From NCBI RefSeq assembly GCF_022760925.1, contig NZ_JAKTNT010000001.1:106644-170643 (forward strand): a stretch of 64,000 nucleotides of DNA. Reading direction: 5' to 3'. This stretch comes from Thermus hydrothermalis. Its GTDB lineage: Bacteria > Deinococcota > Deinococci > Deinococcales > Thermaceae. Shown here in pieces: positions 44,460 to 52,257 of this stretch. The notes under the pieces were generated by a model. It was not told where the DNA came from. It made no database searches and saw only the letters and a list, made by a program, of their open reading frames with translations. Positions within the stretch are counted from its first letter, which is position 1; each line of letters opens with the position of its first letter. Both the position numbers and the translations under genes were made by a program.

Positions 44460-45255
44460 AGTGTACACCTCGCTCCAAGCGGGGTAGAGCGGTGAGGGCG
44501 AGGAGGGTGAGAGCAGTGAGCAGGACAAGGCTCAGGGCCCCCGCTTGGGAAAAGTCAAAGTACTCAAATCCTAGGGTGTAAATGCGGTAAAGAAGATGGT
44601 CCGTGGCGCCCATAGGGCCCCCTTTCGTGAGCACGAAGATGTGGTCCACGTTCCTCAGGGCCCCCAGCACGGCCATTACCCCCACGAAAAAGGTGGTGGG
44701 GGAGAGCAGGGGCAGGGAAATCCGCAAGAAGGTGGCGACCCGCCCGGCCCCGTCAACCCGGGCGGCCTCGAGGAGCTCCCTGGGAATTGCCTGGAGCCCA
44801 GCCAGGTAGTAGAGCATGTACAGGCCCGCATCCTTCAGGATGCCCACCAGGGCCACGCTCAAGAAGGCGCTAAGGGGTTCCCCTAAGGGGTTTTGTAGCC
44901 CTAGTGCCTGGAGGAGGTTGCGAAGGGGACCCAAGGGGTTGAGCAGGTAGAGGAAGACAGCGGCAAAGGCCACCGTGGGCAGGATGACGGGGTGAAAGAT
45001 AAGAAGCCGGGCAAGCAGCCTTAGCCGGCCGTCCCCCTCCACCGCCACGGCGGCCAACAGGCCCAAGGCTACGGACAAGGGTACCGTGAGGAGCGTGTAA
45101 AGGGCGGTAACCCTGAGGGCGTTGAGGTTCTCCGGGGCAAGCAGCTTAGGGAGTGCGGGAATGCCCTCCTTAGCCGCCACCGCAAAGGGGAGGTAAGTAA
45201 AGGCTGCCAGAAAGATGAGGGTGGGGAGGAGGAGCAAAGCCCAGGGTCCCTTCAT
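44449..45255 (-). CDS. ugpA: UgpA-like ABC permease, first gene of the operon
   Basis: A 268-residue permease with six helices. The EAA loop is LLEAARVDGAGRVATFLRISLPLLSPT, trimmed in the usual MalF/UgpA manner, and a short N-terminus precedes helix 1. It pairs with the UgpE-like protein. The gene starts 170 bases from the divergent alkaline phosphatase. A Pho-box-like repeat (45280-45297) sits in that gap. Confidence 0.85.
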   Translation of the reverse strand: MKGPWALLLLPTLIFLAAFTYLPFAVAAKEGIPALPKLLAPENLNALRVTALYTLLTVPLSVALGLLAAVAVEGDGRLRLLARLLIFHPVILPTVAFAAVFLYLLNPLGPLRNLLQALGLQNPLGEPLSAFLSVALVGILKDAGLYMLYYLAGLQAIPRELLEAARVDGAGRVATFLRISLPLLSPTTFFVGVMAVLGALRNVDHIFVLTKGGPMGATDHLLYRIYTLGFEYFDFSQAGALSLVLLTALTLLALTALPRLERGVHYDA

Positions 45256-45265
45256 GCCTGAGAAG

Positions 45266-45297
45266 ACGTTACCTGCGTCCTGTCAGGACAGGGTCAG
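45266..45297 (-). promoter_or_regulatory. Pho-box-like promoter of the Ugp-like operon
   Basis: On the minus strand, heptamers CTGACCC and CTGACAG are separated by TGTC (45297-45280). Eight bases later comes TAACGT (45271-45266). That is close to the two-heptamer, 4-base-spacer Pho box pattern. The overlapping palindrome TCCTG-T-CAGGA (45278-45288) could instead be a repressor site. Confidence 0.4.
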
Positions 45298-45372
45298 CTC
45301 GGGTTGGGCCTGGTGGGTACCTTGCGGCCTTCCGGCGGTAGCGGAGGGGAAAACCGGCGTTAGGGCCCGGCC

Positions 45373-45402
45373 ATGACACGCTCCTGAAAAGGCACCTATA
45401 GT
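45373..45402 (+). promoter_or_regulatory. Promoter of the alkaline phosphatase gene
   Basis: ATGACA (45373-45378) and a near-consensus -10 TATAGT (45397-45402) are 18 bases apart. GGAGGTGA (45412-45419) precedes the GTG start. Confidence 0.55.
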
Positions 45403-45425
45403 TTTGGTCCTGGAGGTGATATGCC

Positions 45426-46931
45426 GTGAAAAGGCGTGACCTTTTAAAAGGCGGCCTCATGGCGGGGGCCCTGGCCCTTATGCCCAGGGGAAGGGCCCAG
45501 GGGGCTCCCCAGAACGCTCCTTCCCTAGGGCGGCGGTACCGGAACCTCATCGTCTTCGTCTACGATGGCTTTTCCTGGGAGGACTACGCCGTGGCCCAGG
45601 CCTACGCCAGAAGGCGCCAGGGGCGGGTCCTCGCCCTGGAAAGGCTTCTTGCCCGCTACCCTAACGGCTTGGTGAACACCTATAGCCTCACCAGTTACGT
45701 CACCGAGTCCAGCGCCGCGGCCAACGCCATGTCCTGCGGGGTGAAGACCGTAAACGGGGGCCTGGCCATCCATGCGGATGGCACGCCCCTCAAGCCCTTC
45801 TTCGCCGCCGCCAAGGAGGCGGGGAAGGCGGTGGGCCTGGTCACCACCACCACCGTCACCCACGCCACACCCGCAGGGTTTGTGGTGTCCAACCCCGACC
45901 GCAACGCCGAGGAGCGGATTGCCGAGCAGTACTTGGCGTTTGGGGCCGAGGTTTACCTGGGCGGTGGGGACCGGTTCTTCAACCCGGAAAGGCGACAGGA
46001 CAAAAAGGACCTCTACGCCGCCTTCGCCCAGGCGGGTTACGGGGTGGTGAAGACCCCGGAGGAGCTCGCCCGCACCAACGCCAGCAAGCTTCTTGGGGTC
46101 TTTTCCGATAGCCACGTCCCTTACGAGGTGGACCGGCGCTTCCAGGGGGTGCGGGTGCCGAGCCTAAAGGAGATGGTCCAGGCGGCCTTGCCCCGCTTGG
46201 CCTCCTATCGCAACGGCTTCGTCCTCCAGGTGGAGGCGGGCCGGATTGACCACGCCAACCATCTGAACGATGCCGCGGCTACCCTCTGGGATGTCCTTGC
46301 CGCCGATGAAACGCTAGAGCTTCTCACCGCCTTCGTGGACCGCAACCCCGACACCCTCCTCCTCTTGGTTTCCGACCACGCCACCGGGGTCGGGGCGCTT
46401 TACGGGGCGGGGCGGAGCTATTTGGAGAGCTCCACCGGGATTGACCTCCTCGAGGCACAAAAGGCGAGCTTTGAGCACATGCGTCGCCAGCTTGGCAACA
46501 ACCCCGACGCCGCCCAGGTGAAGGAAGCCTACCGGTCCATGAAGGGCGTGGCCCTCACGGACGAGGAGGCGGAACGGGTGGTGCGGGCCATCCGCGAACG
46601 GGTCTACTGGCCGGAGGGCGTGCGCCAAGGGGTGCAGCCGGACAACACCATGGCTTGGGCCATGGTTCAGCGCAACGCAGCTAAGCCTGACCGGCCCAAC
46701 ATCGGCTATAGCTCTGGGCAGCACACGGCAAGCCCCGTGGTTCTCGCCCTCTACGGGCAGGGCCTCCGCTTCTTGAACCTGGGGCTTGTGGACAACACCC
46801 ACGTTTTCCGCCTCATGGGGGAGGCCCTGGGCATCCGCTACCAGAACCCGGTGATGAGCGAGGAAGAGGCCTTGGAGGCGCTTAAGGCGCGGCCCCAAAG
46901 CGTGCGTCACCCTGAGGACGTTTGGGCCTAG
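45426..46931 (+). CDS. phoA: Tat-exported alkaline phosphatase
   Basis: A 501-residue enzyme of the alkaline phosphatase superfamily. The start MKRRDLLKGG is a Tat-type signal. The catalytic region is TESSAAANAMSCG with nucleophile Ser96. Metal ligands are expected at D47 (VYDGF), the DHANH segment, VSDHATG and SGQHTASP. It releases phosphate from organic phosphates outside the cytoplasm. It is divergent from a Ugp-like importer, a classic phosphate-starvation pair. GTG 45426 is used; no nearby in-frame ATG fits the ribosome-binding site. Confidence 0.92.
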   Translation: MKRRDLLKGGLMAGALALMPRGRAQGAPQNAPSLGRRYRNLIVFVYDGFSWEDYAVAQAYARRRQGRVLALERLLARYPNGLVNTYSLTSYVTESSAAANAMSCGVKTVNGGLAIHADGTPLKPFFAAAKEAGKAVGLVTTTTVTHATPAGFVVSNPDRNAEERIAEQYLAFGAEVYLGGGDRFFNPERRQDKKDLYAAFAQAGYGVVKTPEELARTNASKLLGVFSDSHVPYEVDRRFQGVRVPSLKEMVQAALPRLASYRNGFVLQVEAGRIDHANHLNDAAATLWDVLAADETLELLTAFVDRNPDTLLLLVSDHATGVGALYGAGRSYLESSTGIDLLEAQKASFEHMRRQLGNNPDAAQVKEAYRSMKGVALTDEEAERVVRAIRERVYWPEGVRQGVQPDNTMAWAMVQRNAAKPDRPNIGYSSGQHTASPVVLALYGQGLRFLNLGLVDNTHVFRLMGEALGIRYQNPVMSEEEALEALKARPQSVRHPEDVWA

Positions 46932-46951
46932 GCGAGGGGCTCCTCCTTCCG

Positions 46952-46972
46952 CCCGCCCCCGCAGGGGGCGGG
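46952..46972 (+). terminator. Terminator after phoA
   Basis: CCCGCCCCC (46952-46960) pairs with GGGGGCGGG (46964-46972) around GCA, followed by TCCTTCTC. Confidence 0.7.
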
Positions 46973-46986
46973 TCCTTCTCTGGGGC

Positions 46987-47017
46987 TTGACTTTTTGAGA
47001 TTGCATTGTCAATATCA
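46987..47017 (+). promoter_or_regulatory. Zinc-operon promoter with Zur-like palindrome
   Basis: TTGACT (46987-46992), a 17-base spacer and CAATAT (47010-47015) form the promoter. The inverted repeat TGAGATTG-N6-CAATATCA (46996-47017) covers the spacer and -10. A Fur-family site is usually such an A+T-rich palindrome. Given the zinc genes downstream it is probably a Zur box. Confidence 0.6.
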
Positions 47018-47037
47018 GTCACTTGAGGAGGTGCGCC

Positions 47038-48216
47038 GTGCGCGAGTGGACCAAGATCTTCCTCGGGTTTACCCTCCTTTTCCTCTCCCAGGCCCTGGGC
47101 CACGCCGCCGTACCTGAGAGGCCGGAGGCCTTTGAGGCGGAGGCCCGGCTCTTCGTCCTGGACAACCGGCCGGGGTATAGCCGTCTCCTCGCCTTGGACC
47201 TGCCCGGGGGCCAGGCGGTGGCGGAGCTCTCCCTGCCTCCCCGGGGCATGAGCCTGGTGGCCACGCCCTCGGGCCGCTACCTTCTGGTGTCCCGGGGTCG
47301 GGATACGGACCGGCAGTGGCTCACCGTGGTCTGGACGGGGAAGGAGGAGGGGCGTTGGAGCCGGCCCGTGATCGCCAAGAGCTTCCTTCTGGGACGGGGG
47401 TGGAACATCGGCCACGGCTCGGAGGCCTACACCTTGGGGGGCAAGCTCCTCGCCTTCGCCGAGCGGGACGCCCTGGCCTTCCGTTTTGATGAGGAGGCTT
47501 TGGACCCGAAGGCGGCCTTCCAGGCGGAGACCCTGAGGCTCCCCAACCCCGACCACTACCACGTGGTGGAGGCCCCGGAAGGTACGTACCTCACCCTCTT
47601 GGCCCGGGGGCAGGTGGTCCTCTTTGACCGGGAGCTTCGGGCGGAGCGGGGGCGCTTCGCCTGCCCTGTGGAGCACGGGGAGGCCTTCCACCCCGAGACG
47701 GGCCGGAGCTTTTTCGCCTGCGCGAAGGACGTGCTGGTCCTGGAGGGGGGTAGGGAGCTTGCCCGCCTGGCCTACCCCGTGGGCGAGCGGGTTGGGGCTT
47801 TCCTGAAGGGGGATGGGGTTTTCTTCGGCTACTCCGACAAGGTTACCCACCTGCAGCGCCTGGACCCTCGAGGCCCCCAGCTAACCCCCATCCCCCTCGG
47901 GGGCGCGCTGCTAAGGGCCAAGGCCGACGGGAAGCGGGTTTACGTCCTCCTCACCGACGGGAGGCTCCAGGTGCTGGAGGGGCGGGAAGGGAAGCTTCTT
48001 AGGGAGCTCCGCCTTGCCCGGCCTTTCCCGGAGATGGAGGAGGACACCGGGGGCGCCATCTACCCCGACCTGGCCCCCTGGCCCGAGCGGGGCCTCCTCT
48101 ACGTGAGCCTGCCCCATCTGGGCCTCGTGGCCGAGGTGGACGGGGAGAGGGGCCGGGTGGTCCGGTACCTGCACACGGGGGGTAGCCCCACCCGCCTGGT
48201 TCTGGTGCGGCCATGA
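47038..48216 (+). CDS. Secreted beta-propeller protein, diverged AztD-like paralog
   Basis: A 392-residue protein with a signal peptide ending after GHAA. Repeated strands (LFVLDNRPGYSRLLALDLPGG, VHVVEAPEGTYLTLL-type, LHTGGSPTRLVLV) suggest a seven-bladed propeller. A CPVEHGEAFH segment, with a later FFAC, matches CPRLHGEAVL and FGC in the AztD gene at 49517, so the two are paralogs. The His-rich NIGHGSE and DHYHVV parts may bind zinc. GTG 47038 is chosen for GAGGAGGT six bases upstream. It opens a four-gene zinc operon and overlaps the next gene by ATGA. Confidence 0.65.
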   Translation: MREWTKIFLGFTLLFLSQALGHAAVPERPEAFEAEARLFVLDNRPGYSRLLALDLPGGQAVAELSLPPRGMSLVATPSGRYLLVSRGRDTDRQWLTVVWTGKEEGRWSRPVIAKSFLLGRGWNIGHGSEAYTLGGKLLAFAERDALAFRFDEEALDPKAAFQAETLRLPNPDHYHVVEAPEGTYLTLLARGQVVLFDRELRAERGRFACPVEHGEAFHPETGRSFFACAKDVLVLEGGRELARLAYPVGERVGAFLKGDGVFFGYSDKVTHLQRLDPRGPQLTPIPLGGALLRAKADGKRVYVLLTDGRLQVLEGREGKLLRELRLARPFPEMEEDTGGAIYPDLAPWPERGLLYVSLPHLGLVAEVDGERGRVVRYLHTGGSPTRLVLVRP

Positions 48217-48644
48217 ACCCCATGCCCGTCTTCATGTACCTCCTGGGGGTGGATGCGGCCCAGGGCCTCCTCGAGGCCCTGGGGTACCGGAAGGCTCCCC
48301 ATCCCAAGGGGGTGGGCTCCAGCCTCTACCTGGGGGAGGAGGCGGTGCTCCACTCCACGGGGCTCTGGTACCGGGGCGTGCTCTACCTCAGGCCCAAGGA
48401 GCGGTTCTACCGGGCTTCCCTCCCGCCCTATCCCCCGGAAGTGGCCCCCCAAGCCGAGCCCCTTCCCTTTGGGGAGGGCCTCGCCCACTACCTGCCCTTC
48501 ATCCAGGCCCACGAGGAGAGGGTGCGGGCCCTCCGGGGGGAGGGACGGGAGCGGCTTTTGCGCCACCTCCCTCCCGTTGCCCGCCGCCACCTGAAGGAGT
48601 GGAAGTCCCTTTGGAGGAGCGATGAGGAGGCTGCTCGCCCTTAG
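48213..48644 (+). CDS. Hypothetical protein of the zinc operon
   Basis: A 143-residue, probably cytoplasmic protein with no signal peptide. It is rich in Pro, Arg and Tyr (SSLYLGEEAVLHSTGLWYRGVLYLRPKERFYRASLPP) and has an alpha-helical charged C-terminus (EERVRALRGEGRERLLRHLPPVARRH). It overlaps both the propeller gene (ATGA) and the start of the binding-protein gene (48622). I recognise no family; the overlaps argue for a real gene tied to zinc handling. Confidence 0.6.
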   Translation: MNPMPVFMYLLGVDAAQGLLEALGYRKAPHPKGVGSSLYLGEEAVLHSTGLWYRGVLYLRPKERFYRASLPPYPPEVAPQAEPLPFGEGLAHYLPFIQAHEERVRALRGEGRERLLRHLPPVARRHLKEWKSLWRSDEEAARP

Positions 48645-49476
48645 CCTCTTCGCCGCCTCCGCCCTGGCCCAGCTCCAGGTGGCGGCCACCACCACCGTCT
48701 TGGCGGACCTGGTGCGCCAGGTGGGAGGGAATAGGGTCCGGGTGGAGAGCGTAGTGCCCCCCGGGGCCGATCCCCACGCCTTTGACCTGCGGCCTTCCAC
48801 CGCCTCCCAACTCTCCCGGGTCCGCCTCCTCTTCGCCAACGGCTTGGGCCTGGAGCCTTACCTGCCAAAGCTCAGGGCCCTTCTACCCCCGGGGGCCAGG
48901 GTGGTGGAGCTCGCCCCGGGGATGCCCGACCCCATCTGCGGCCTCCTGGGCCTCCGGGAAAAGGGGGTCCACCTCCACGGGGACTGCGACCCCCACCTGT
49001 GGCTGGACCCCACCTACGCCCTGCGCTACGCCGAGCGCATTGCGGCGGCGCTCGCCCGCCTGGACCCGAGGGGGGAAGGGGCGTACCGCAAGAACCTCGA
49101 GGCCTTCCGCCAAGCGGTGGAGCGGGAGGACCAGGCCCTTTCCGCCTGCCTCGAGGGGAGGCGGCTCAGGGTGGTGGTGAGCCACCTGTCCCTCTCCTAC
49201 CTGGCGCGGCGCTACGGCCTGGAGATCGTGGGGGCTCTTAAGGACGCCCACGGCCAGGAGGGAAGCGTCCGGGAACGCCTGGCCCTCTTTAAGGAGGCGG
49301 AGGCCAAGGGGGTGGACCTGGTGGTGGCGGAGCCCCAACTGGATCCTGCTCCTTTGCGCCGGCTGGCGGAGGAGCTTGGGGCGAGGCTCGTGGTCCTCTA
49401 CACCGACGCCTTGGACCGGAGGGTGCCCACGTACCGGGACCTCCTCCGTTGGAACCGGAATGCCTTGTGCCCGTAG
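48622..49476 (+). CDS. aztC: Zinc ABC binding protein (ZnuA/AztC type)
   Basis: A 284-residue cluster A-I binding protein with a 16-residue signal peptide. Zinc ligands line up as H52 (ADPHAFDL), H125 (CDPHLWLDP), H188 (VSHLSLSYL) and D262 (YTDALDRR), the His-His-His-Asp set of AztC and ZnuA. The short GLREKGVHLHGDCD loop with two His before H125 replaces the long His-rich loop of ZnuA. The accompanying AztD-like genes make AztC the better name. No ATPase or permease follows in the operon. Confidence 0.8.
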   Translation: MRRLLALSLFAASALAQLQVAATTTVLADLVRQVGGNRVRVESVVPPGADPHAFDLRPSTASQLSRVRLLFANGLGLEPYLPKLRALLPPGARVVELAPGMPDPICGLLGLREKGVHLHGDCDPHLWLDPTYALRYAERIAAALARLDPRGEGAYRKNLEAFRQAVEREDQALSACLEGRRLRVVVSHLSLSYLARRYGLEIVGALKDAHGQEGSVRERLALFKEAEAKGVDLVVAEPQLDPAPLRRLAEELGARLVVLYTDALDRRVPTYRDLLRWNRNALCP

Positions 49477-49516
49477 CCCTTTACGGGGCCTTTGGCCTCG
49501 AGGGAAAGGAGGAACG

Positions 49517-50668
49517 ATGCGAGGGAGAAAGGTTGCGTTTGCCGCGGTTTTGGCCTTAGGTCTTGCCCTGGCCCAAGGGGAACACGCTCACGGCGAAGGG
49601 CTTTTCCGCCGCCTGGCGGTGGCGGACGGGAAGGAGCCCCTGGTGCGGGTTATGAGCGAGGATGGGAAGGAGCTTGGCCGCTTCACCGTGCCTTCCCCCG
49701 CCCGCCTCTATCCCCTTCCGGGCGGGCAGTACGTCCTGGCGGTCCACCGGGATGCCGGGGCGGTGAGCTTTCTCTTCGGGGGTTTCCGCCTCGAGGACCA
49801 CGGCGACCATCGGGATGTGAAGGAGGAGAACCCCTACGTGGCCGCCACCCTGCGCACGGGGCCTAAACCCACCCACATCTTCGCCAACGAGGATACCCTG
49901 GCGGTCTTCCACGATGGGGACGGCACCTTGGCCCTCTTTGACCTGAGGCGCTTGGGCCTGGACTTCACTCCCGGGCTCATCGCCACCGGTAGGGCGGACC
50001 ACGGCGCGGTGGCCCTCCTGGGCGAGGCGGTCCTGGTGGGGGGGTTGGAGAGCGGTAGGGTGGAGGTTTACACCCGGGAAGGGAGGCGGGTTCTCCCCCT
50101 GCCCCAGACCTGCCCCCGGCTCCACGGGGAGGCCGTGCTAGGGGAGGTGGCCGCCTTCGGGTGTCTGGATGGGGTGCTCCTGGTGGAGCGGCGAGGCCAG
50201 GGGTTTATGGGGCGCAAGGTGGCGAACCCTCCCGGAAGCCCCGAAGGGGCCCGGGTGGGTACCCTGGTGGCCCATCCCAGGGCGGGGGTCTTCGTGGGGA
50301 ACTTCGGCCAGGGCCTCGCCTTCTTGAAGCCCGGGGAGGGGCGGATGGAGGTCCTGCCCTTGCCCGCCCGCCCCTTGCGCTTTGGCTTCGGACCGGAAGG
50401 GGAGGCCCTCTACGTCCTCACCGCCGACGGGCAGTTCCACAAGGTGGACCCGGTGGCGCGCCGGGTGGTGGGGAGCCTCGAGGCCACCTCCCCCCTGGAC
50501 ACCGCCCCGGGGCTTGCCCTGGGCCACGGGGTGGCCTACCTGGCCGACCCCGTTCGGGGCGAGGTGGTGCGGGTGGACCTGGAGGAGTGGAAGGTGGCGG
50601 CCCGCCTAAAGGTGGGGGGCATGCCTCTGGGCTTGGCCCTCTTTGAGGTGGAGGGGGTGAAGCACTAG
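49517..50668 (+). CDS. aztD: Zinc metallochaperone AztD
   Basis: A 383-residue secreted beta-propeller. Just after the signal peptide is GEHAHGEG, an HxH zinc motif. Further His-rich sites follow: FRLEDHGDHRDV, KPTHIFAN, FHDGDGTLAL and RADHGAVALL. The Cys pair CPRLHGEA and FGCLDG probably forms a disulfide. AztD of Paracoccus is a periplasmic chaperone that hands zinc to AztC; order and motifs support the same role. ATG 49517 has AAAGGAGG upstream. A strong terminator follows. Confidence 0.82.
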   Translation: MRGRKVAFAAVLALGLALAQGEHAHGEGLFRRLAVADGKEPLVRVMSEDGKELGRFTVPSPARLYPLPGGQYVLAVHRDAGAVSFLFGGFRLEDHGDHRDVKEENPYVAATLRTGPKPTHIFANEDTLAVFHDGDGTLALFDLRRLGLDFTPGLIATGRADHGAVALLGEAVLVGGLESGRVEVYTREGRRVLPLPQTCPRLHGEAVLGEVAAFGCLDGVLLVERRGQGFMGRKVANPPGSPEGARVGTLVAHPRAGVFVGNFGQGLAFLKPGEGRMEVLPLPARPLRFGFGPEGEALYVLTADGQFHKVDPVARRVVGSLEATSPLDTAPGLALGHGVAYLADPVRGEVVRVDLEEWKVAARLKVGGMPLGLALFEVEGVKH

Positions 50669-50684
50669 CGCCTGTTTCCCTTTC

Positions 50685-50712
50685 GGCCCCGGCCATGGGC
50701 CGGGGCCTTTTG
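50685..50712 (+). terminator. Terminator after aztD
   Basis: GGCCCCGGCC (50685-50694) pairs with GGCCGGGGCC just downstream, ending in TTTTG. It closes the zinc operon. Confidence 0.85.
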
Positions 50713-50718
50713 TGCTCC

Positions 50719-50747
50719 TTGACAAACTACTGAGAAGACATTATCAT
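50719..50747 (+). promoter_or_regulatory. Strong promoter of the ferritin-like remnant
   Basis: A consensus -35 TTGACA (50719-50724), a 17-base spacer and TATCAT (50742-50747). The A+T-rich spacer-to-downstream region has TGA-N10-TCA (50731-50746), reminiscent of Fur-family sites. ATG 50757 is nine bases after the -10, so the original mRNA was essentially leaderless. Confidence 0.75.
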
Positions 50748-50756
50748 TAAGTCGCT

Positions 50757-51165
50757 ATGCGCCTGGCCTACGTTTTGGCGAGTCCTCGGGCGGCAAGCCA
50801 CAAGCTCGGGCAGATGACCTTCAAAGCCTCGGTGTCCGTCCCGTGGAAAGGCCGAACTTCGTCTATCCTGTGGAGTTTCTCCCTAGAAACCAGCTCGCCA
50901 TTCTGCGCTTACTCAACGCTTTGGAGGACGCTTTTGTGGGGGCATACCTAGGGGCTTTGCCCCTCATCGCCAACAAGGACATCCTGAAGGCGGGGGGGCG
51001 ATCCTCGGCAACGAGGCCGCTCACCGCGCCACGGTGCGGGCTTCCCGCATCCTTTTAGGGGACCAGGAGCTCCCCGGTCCCCGCTCTCCGGCGGACCGGG
51101 CTTTTGAGGTGGCCATTACCCCCGAGGAAGCGCAGAAGGCGGTTTCGGGTTTTGTCCGTAGGTAA
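50757..51165 (+). pseudogene. Decayed ferritin-like-domain gene
   Basis: A start at ATG 50757 soon loses frame. A second frame reads VERPNFVYPVEFLPRNQ and LALEDAFVGAYLGALPLI-type helices, then breaks at a run of seven G (50992-50998). In the third segment AILGNEAAHRATVRASRILLG, AFEVAITPEEAQKAVSGFVRR ends at a TAA (51163-51165). The helix with GNEAAHR matches the ExxH iron-binding motif of bacterial ferritin-like (Rds1/Ferritin_2) proteins. The middle of the gene appears deleted and at least two frameshifts remain. The intact promoter suggests recent decay. Confidence 0.7.
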
Positions 51166-51181
51166 GGTCGGATTCTCCAGT

Positions 51182-51202
51182 CCGCGGGGGCTTTTCCCGC
51201 GG
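51182..51202 (+). terminator. Hairpin after the ferritin-like remnant
   Basis: CCGCGGG (51182-51188) pairs with CCCGCGG (51196-51202) around a T-rich loop. Confidence 0.5.
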
Positions 51203-51233
51203 GCTGGGCCCTTTTGGAATAGGAGCCTGTTGC

Positions 51234-51248
51234 GAACGGTTATCGTTC
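51234..51248. promoter_or_regulatory. Palindrome GAACG-gttat-CGTTC, candidate iron/heme operator
   Basis: Perfect 5-bp arms lie 30 bases upstream of the heme-operon -35. It is a candidate Fur-like or heme-responsive operator. Confidence 0.35.
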
Positions 51249-51277
51249 CTAATACTCACAAAATCCGACCGGAATAC

Positions 51278-51306
51278 TTGACATTCTTGGGGGTTTCCCC
51301 TAGCCT
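51278..51306 (+). promoter_or_regulatory. Heme-operon promoter
   Basis: A consensus -35 TTGACA (51278-51283), a 17-base spacer and a TAGCCT -10 (51301-51306). Confidence 0.6.
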
Positions 51307-51319
51307 CCCCTTAGGGAGG
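51304..51319 (+). promoter_or_regulatory. Ribosome-binding-site hairpin
   Basis: CCTCCC (51304-51309) and GGGAGG (51314-51319) form a perfect stem with loop CTTA. GGGAGG is the Shine-Dalgarno of the first heme gene (GTG 51327), so folding would hide it. The stem begins inside the -10, so it exists in RNA only if transcription starts at or before about 51304. Confidence 0.35.
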
Positions 51320-51326
51320 TGATGGT

Positions 51327-51647
51327 GTGTTTGTGGTCATGAACCGCATACCGGTAAAACCCGAGTATGCCGAGCGGTTTGAAGAGGTTTTCCGCACCCG
51401 GGCCCGCCTCGTGGACCGGATGCCGGGGTTTGTCCGCAACCTGGTTCTGCGGCCCAAGAGCCCAGGGGACCCCTATATCGTCCTCACCTTTTGGGAGAGC
51501 GAGGAGGCCTTTCGGGCTTGGACGGAAAGCCCCGAGTTCAGGGAGGGCCACGCGCGAAGCGGTACCTTGCCCAAGGAAGCTTTTGCGGGTCCGAATAAGC
51601 TAGAACTTTTCCAGATAATCTTGGACTCGGAGGTGGAAGGTGGTTGA
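51327..51647 (+). CDS. HmoA/IsdG-like heme-degrading monooxygenase
   Basis: A 106-residue ABM-fold protein. FVVMNRIPVKPEYAERFEEVFRTRA, then VDRMPGFVRNLVLRP, then YIVLTFWESEEAFRAWTESPEF show the ferredoxin-like dimer fold with the NxxxV and W-x-S-x-E-x-F signatures of HmoA/IsdG-like enzymes. Members open the heme ring to release iron. It heads a long heme/iron operon, which supports this role over antibiotic-biosynthesis monooxygenases of the same fold. GTG 51327 follows GGAGGTG by five bases. Confidence 0.8.
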   Translation: MFVVMNRIPVKPEYAERFEEVFRTRARLVDRMPGFVRNLVLRPKSPGDPYIVLTFWESEEAFRAWTESPEFREGHARSGTLPKEAFAGPNKLELFQIILDSEVEGG

Positions 51648-52257
51648 GAGCCTTCCCGTCTGGGCCCTCCTAAAACGGGCAAGGGAACGAATATACACCT
51701 TGCCCGAGACTTTCCCCGGCTTTTCCGCAAGCGTTGCTTTCTACTTCAAGGGCCTCTGGTACTTCGGGCGGGTGAAGGTGGAGGGCTTCCGCCCGGAAGT
51801 GGAACTGCCCGAGGGTATGGGCCCCCTTGCGGAGCGGGAACTGGCCTCCTTGTTGGGCCACCGTCGGCCTGTGCCCTTTGAGGAGGGGGAAGGGCGCTAC
51901 GCCATGCGCTTGGTGGAAGAGGGCCCCTTGGGTACCGCCATCGCCTTGAATGACCCTTTCCGTTCTCGCATCTGGGTGCGCCATGGCCGCATAGAGGTCA
52001 TTGAGCGCAGCCTGGCGGAGGGTTCCTTCCGCATTCACCTCGAGGCCTGGCAGGAGGTGGGGGAGAAGCTGTTGCCCAAACGCTTCTTTTTGGTCCACCG
52101 GGACCCCAAGGGGCGGCTGATCAAGGTGGAACGCTTCCGGGATACCTATGCCTCTTTCCAAGGGTTGTGGCTTCCCGTGGAGCGGGAGGTGGTGGTGGAG
52201 GCGACGGATATGGAAACGATAGTCCTGCGCCTAGAGGACGTGGAGGTGTACGCATGA
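51640..52257 (+). CDS. DUF3386-type heme-uptake-associated protein
   Basis: A 205-residue protein. PETFPGFSASVAFYFKG, then LLGHRRPVPFEEGEGRYAM, then GTAIALNDPFRSRIWVRHG, then KVERFRDTYASFQGLWLPVER match, from memory, the DUF3386 family of actinobacteria and cyanobacteria. No signal peptide is visible. The function is unknown. The family is often next to heme or iron uptake genes, as here: the GTG start overlaps the monooxygenase stop and ATGA couples it to the binding-protein gene. Confidence 0.65.
   Translation: MVESLPVWALLKRARERIYTLPETFPGFSASVAFYFKGLWYFGRVKVEGFRPEVELPEGMGPLAERELASLLGHRRPVPFEEGEGRYAMRLVEEGPLGTAIALNDPFRSRIWVRHGRIEVIERSLAEGSFRIHLEAWQEVGEKLLPKRFFLVHRDPKGRLIKVERFRDTYASFQGLWLPVEREVVVEATDMETIVLRLEDVEVYA

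Noticed and set aside
45421-45429. ATG just before the phoA start
   Set aside because: It runs into TGA after two codons and is out of frame with the enzyme.
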